Shown here: positions 6,584 to 7,152 of the stretch, one piece after another | Numbering within the stretch: position 1 is the first letter of the stretch | How the letters are laid out: every line of letters begins with the position of its first letter | Assembly (NCBI GenBank): GCA_009782165.1 | Contig: WQUH01000069.1 | Span: 1 to 7,152 of the forward strand | Length of the DNA: 7,152 bases | From: Pseudomonadota bacterium | GTDB taxonomy: Bacteria > Desulfobacterota > Desulfobulbia > Desulfobulbales > Desulfobulbaceae | Reading direction: 5' to 3' | Program-made: the position numbers and the translations under genes | Notes under the pieces: generated by a model | Seen by the model: the letters and a program-made list of their open reading frames with translations, nothing else | What the model was told of the DNA's origin: nothing | The model's database searches: none

Positions 6584-6603
6584 TTTACTAATTTTTATGA
6601 AAA
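6574..6603 (-). promoter_or_regulatory. Candidate sigma70 promoter of the secretion operon
   Basis: On the minus strand TTTTCA (6598-6603, 4 of 6 consensus bases) is followed after 18 bases by TAAAAT (6574-6579, 5 of 6). It lies in the AT-rich stretch 6530-6650, which contrasts with the GC-rich genes and is the most promoter-like part of the upstream region. Transcription from here would give a leader of about 160 bases. Other AT-rich hexamers nearby could serve instead, and the AT-rich block could also bind H-NS-like proteins. Confidence 0.35.
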
Positions 6604-6639
6604 TCTTATCTAAACAGCTAACGACAGTTTGTTTATTGA

Positions 6640-6883
6640 TACGGTAGATAGCGGCCGTGGGTTTGTCAATGGACGGAATGGTTCACGAATGGAATGCGCT
6701 TGTGCGGTTGGCGATTGCCAGGAGCTATTTCATTGCGGATACAGGTAAGTAATTGAGGGATTGATTGGCGGCGGGCTCCAGGCGAACCCATCTCGAAACA
6801 GCGGTTCAACAAGACGTTGAATTGTTCTATATTCAGGAAGATGAGGCAAATAGTGCATACACAACATGAAACGATTTTGAGAA
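6640..6883. other. Intergenic stretch without a supported gene
   Basis: Only very short frames occur here, such as a 27-codon plus-strand frame at 6669-6752 with no ribosome binding site. Two small sequence features are visible: GGCGATTGCCA at 6710-6720, which repeats part of the palindrome at 4503-4519, and the inverted repeat TTCAAC-AAGAC-GTTGAA at 6805-6821. I see no RNA gene or recognisable riboswitch. Confidence 0.6.
6805..6821. repeat. Perfect inverted repeat TTCAAC-N5-GTTGAA
   Basis: Six-base perfect arms, TTCAAC (6805-6810) and GTTGAA (6816-6821), surround AAGAC. The size and 11-base centre-to-centre spacing would suit a dimeric DNA-binding protein. It lies about 400 bases upstream of the operon's first codon, and no adjacent gene on its right is visible, so its role is unknown. 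Confidence 0.35.
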
Positions 6884-6919
6884 GCGGACAAGGGACGGTC
6901 CCCTGTCTGTATTTTTTTT
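6884..6919 (+). terminator. GGGACGGTCC-family palindrome (copy 3) followed by a T8 tract: intrinsic-terminator-like
   Basis: GACA-A-GGGAC (6887-6896) pairs with GTCCC-C-TGTC (6898-6907), and G:T and C:G pairs extend the stem to 6884-6910. One A and then eight T residues (6912-6919) follow directly. Stem plus T-run has the form of a rho-independent terminator for transcription from the left on the plus strand. No plus-strand gene precedes it in the window, so it may act on antisense or divergent transcripts from the operon's promoter region, or the T-run may be chance next to a REP-like element. Confidence 0.55.
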
Positions 6920-6923
6920 CTGG

Positions 6924-6957
6924 ATTGCTTCAGCGCCTGCGGCGCTTCGCAATGACG
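6924..6957. repeat. Intergenic inverted repeat GGATTGC...GCAATGACG
   Basis: ATTGC (6924-6928) pairs with GCAAT (6949-6953), and the interior holds a further inverted repeat, AGCGCC-TGC-GGCGCT (6932-6946). Repeats of the type GGATTGCTTC...GCAATGACG are widespread dispersed elements in bacterial genomes. A diverged relative is at 667-698. Confidence 0.7.
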
Positions 6958-6972
6958 TTTCCTTATTCCGTC

Positions 6973-6992
6973 ATTCCCGCGTAGGCGGGAAT
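6973..6992. repeat. ATTCCC-N8-GGGAAT palindrome (dRS3-like)
   Basis: ATTCCCGC (6973-6980) and GCGGGAAT (6985-6992) are perfect arms around GTAG. ATTCCC-N8-GGGAAT is the form of the neisserial dRS3 repeat and of similar repeats in other proteobacteria, where they can be targets for integration of phage or other elements. A rearranged relative is at 803-831. The likeness is to the motif only; it does not place the organism in Neisseria. Confidence 0.75.
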
Positions 6993-7067
6993 CCAGCATG
7001 CACGGGGAACGGTATTCCATCCCGACAACCGCACTCGTCACTCGTCGCTCGCCACTGCTGTTTTTTC

Positions 7068-7080
7068 CGCCCTTCGGGCG
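7068..7080. repeat. Small hairpin CGCCC-TTC-GGGCG
   Basis: Five-base perfect G:C arms (7068-7072 and 7076-7080) enclose TTC. A T6 run lies before it on the plus strand, which is the wrong side for a terminator in either direction. It is directly joined to the larger hairpin at 7082-7115 and is probably part of the same dispersed repeat. Confidence 0.5.
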
Positions 7081-7081
7081 T

Positions 7082-7130
7082 GGCACTTTCTTTTGCTTGC
7101 CCAAAAGAAAGTGCCCAAAGAAAAGGGCAC
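7082..7130. repeat. Pair of overlapping, mutually exclusive hairpins in a dispersed repeat
   Basis: GGCACTTTCTTTTG (7082-7095) pairs perfectly over 14 bases with CAAAAGAAAGTGCC (7102-7115) around a six-base loop. GTGCCC (7111-7116) can also pair with GGGCAC (7125-7130) around AAAGAAAA. The two stems share 7111-7115 and cannot form together. Repeats containing GGCACTTTCTTTTG are common in proteobacterial intergenic regions as I remember them. The element may continue past the window edge. Confidence 0.7.
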
Positions 7131-7152
7131 CCGCGTGAGCGGCGGCTGCGCC

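Noticed and set aside
6669..6752. 27-codon plus-strand frame beginning MDGMVHEWN
   Set aside because: No ribosome binding site and no membrane segment or other sign of a small protein; a frame of this length is expected by chance.
7081..7098. Sigma54-like TGGCAC...TTGC motif
   Set aside because: The spacer between the two halves is one base too long for the -24/-12 arrangement, and the sequence is explained by the 14-bp hairpin repeat.
6730..7104. 124-residue minus-strand open frame upstream of the operon
   Set aside because: Much of it translates the palindromic repeats at 6884-7115 (for example LDSRLRGNDG, a familiar product of reading such repeats), with no ribosome binding site or recognisable domain.

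Overview
The window comes from a fairly GC-rich proteobacterium, probably gamma- or betaproteobacterial. The gene families (crotonase, Lap-type type I secretion) and the abundant short palindromic intergenic repeats suggest this, but nothing here fixes the genus. All four recognisable genes lie on the minus strand.

Layout from transcription start to end (right to left). Positions 6640-7152 hold no convincing gene. The right-hand part of that stretch is an island of at least five palindromic repeats, one of which looks like an intrinsic terminator on the plus strand. Positions 6530-6650 are sharply AT-rich and probably carry the promoter of a three-gene operon. The operon encodes a complete type I secretion channel: a TolC-family outer-membrane factor made as a lipoprotein (4755-6404), a LapB/LssB-type ABC permease-ATPase with a degenerate C39 domain (2204-4723), and a HlyD/LapC-type periplasmic adaptor (1004-2179). 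A second repeat island (about 612-988) follows the operon. The 5' part of a crotonase (enoyl-CoA hydratase/isomerase) family gene runs off the left edge (1-451).

How the genes work together: the ABC protein sits in the inner membrane, recruits substrate and hydrolyses ATP; the HlyD-like adaptor spans the periplasm; the TolC-like lipoprotein forms the outer-membrane exit duct. An ABC protein with a C39-like domain that lacks the catalytic cysteine is typical of exporters of large RTX or biofilm adhesins. No adhesin, LapD/LapG-type regulator or protease is present here, so the substrate must be encoded elsewhere. The crotonase is a separate metabolic gene in acyl-CoA metabolism and is not expected to be related to secretion.

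Points that stand out: the long cysteine-bearing N-terminal extension and ambiguous start of the ABC protein; a long Pro/Ala-rich spacer between the lipid anchor and the TolC fold; a crotonase without glutamate at the usual first catalytic position; and repeats of one palindrome family on both sides of the secretion operon. I do not see a clearly new type of system; the genes themselves belong to known families.
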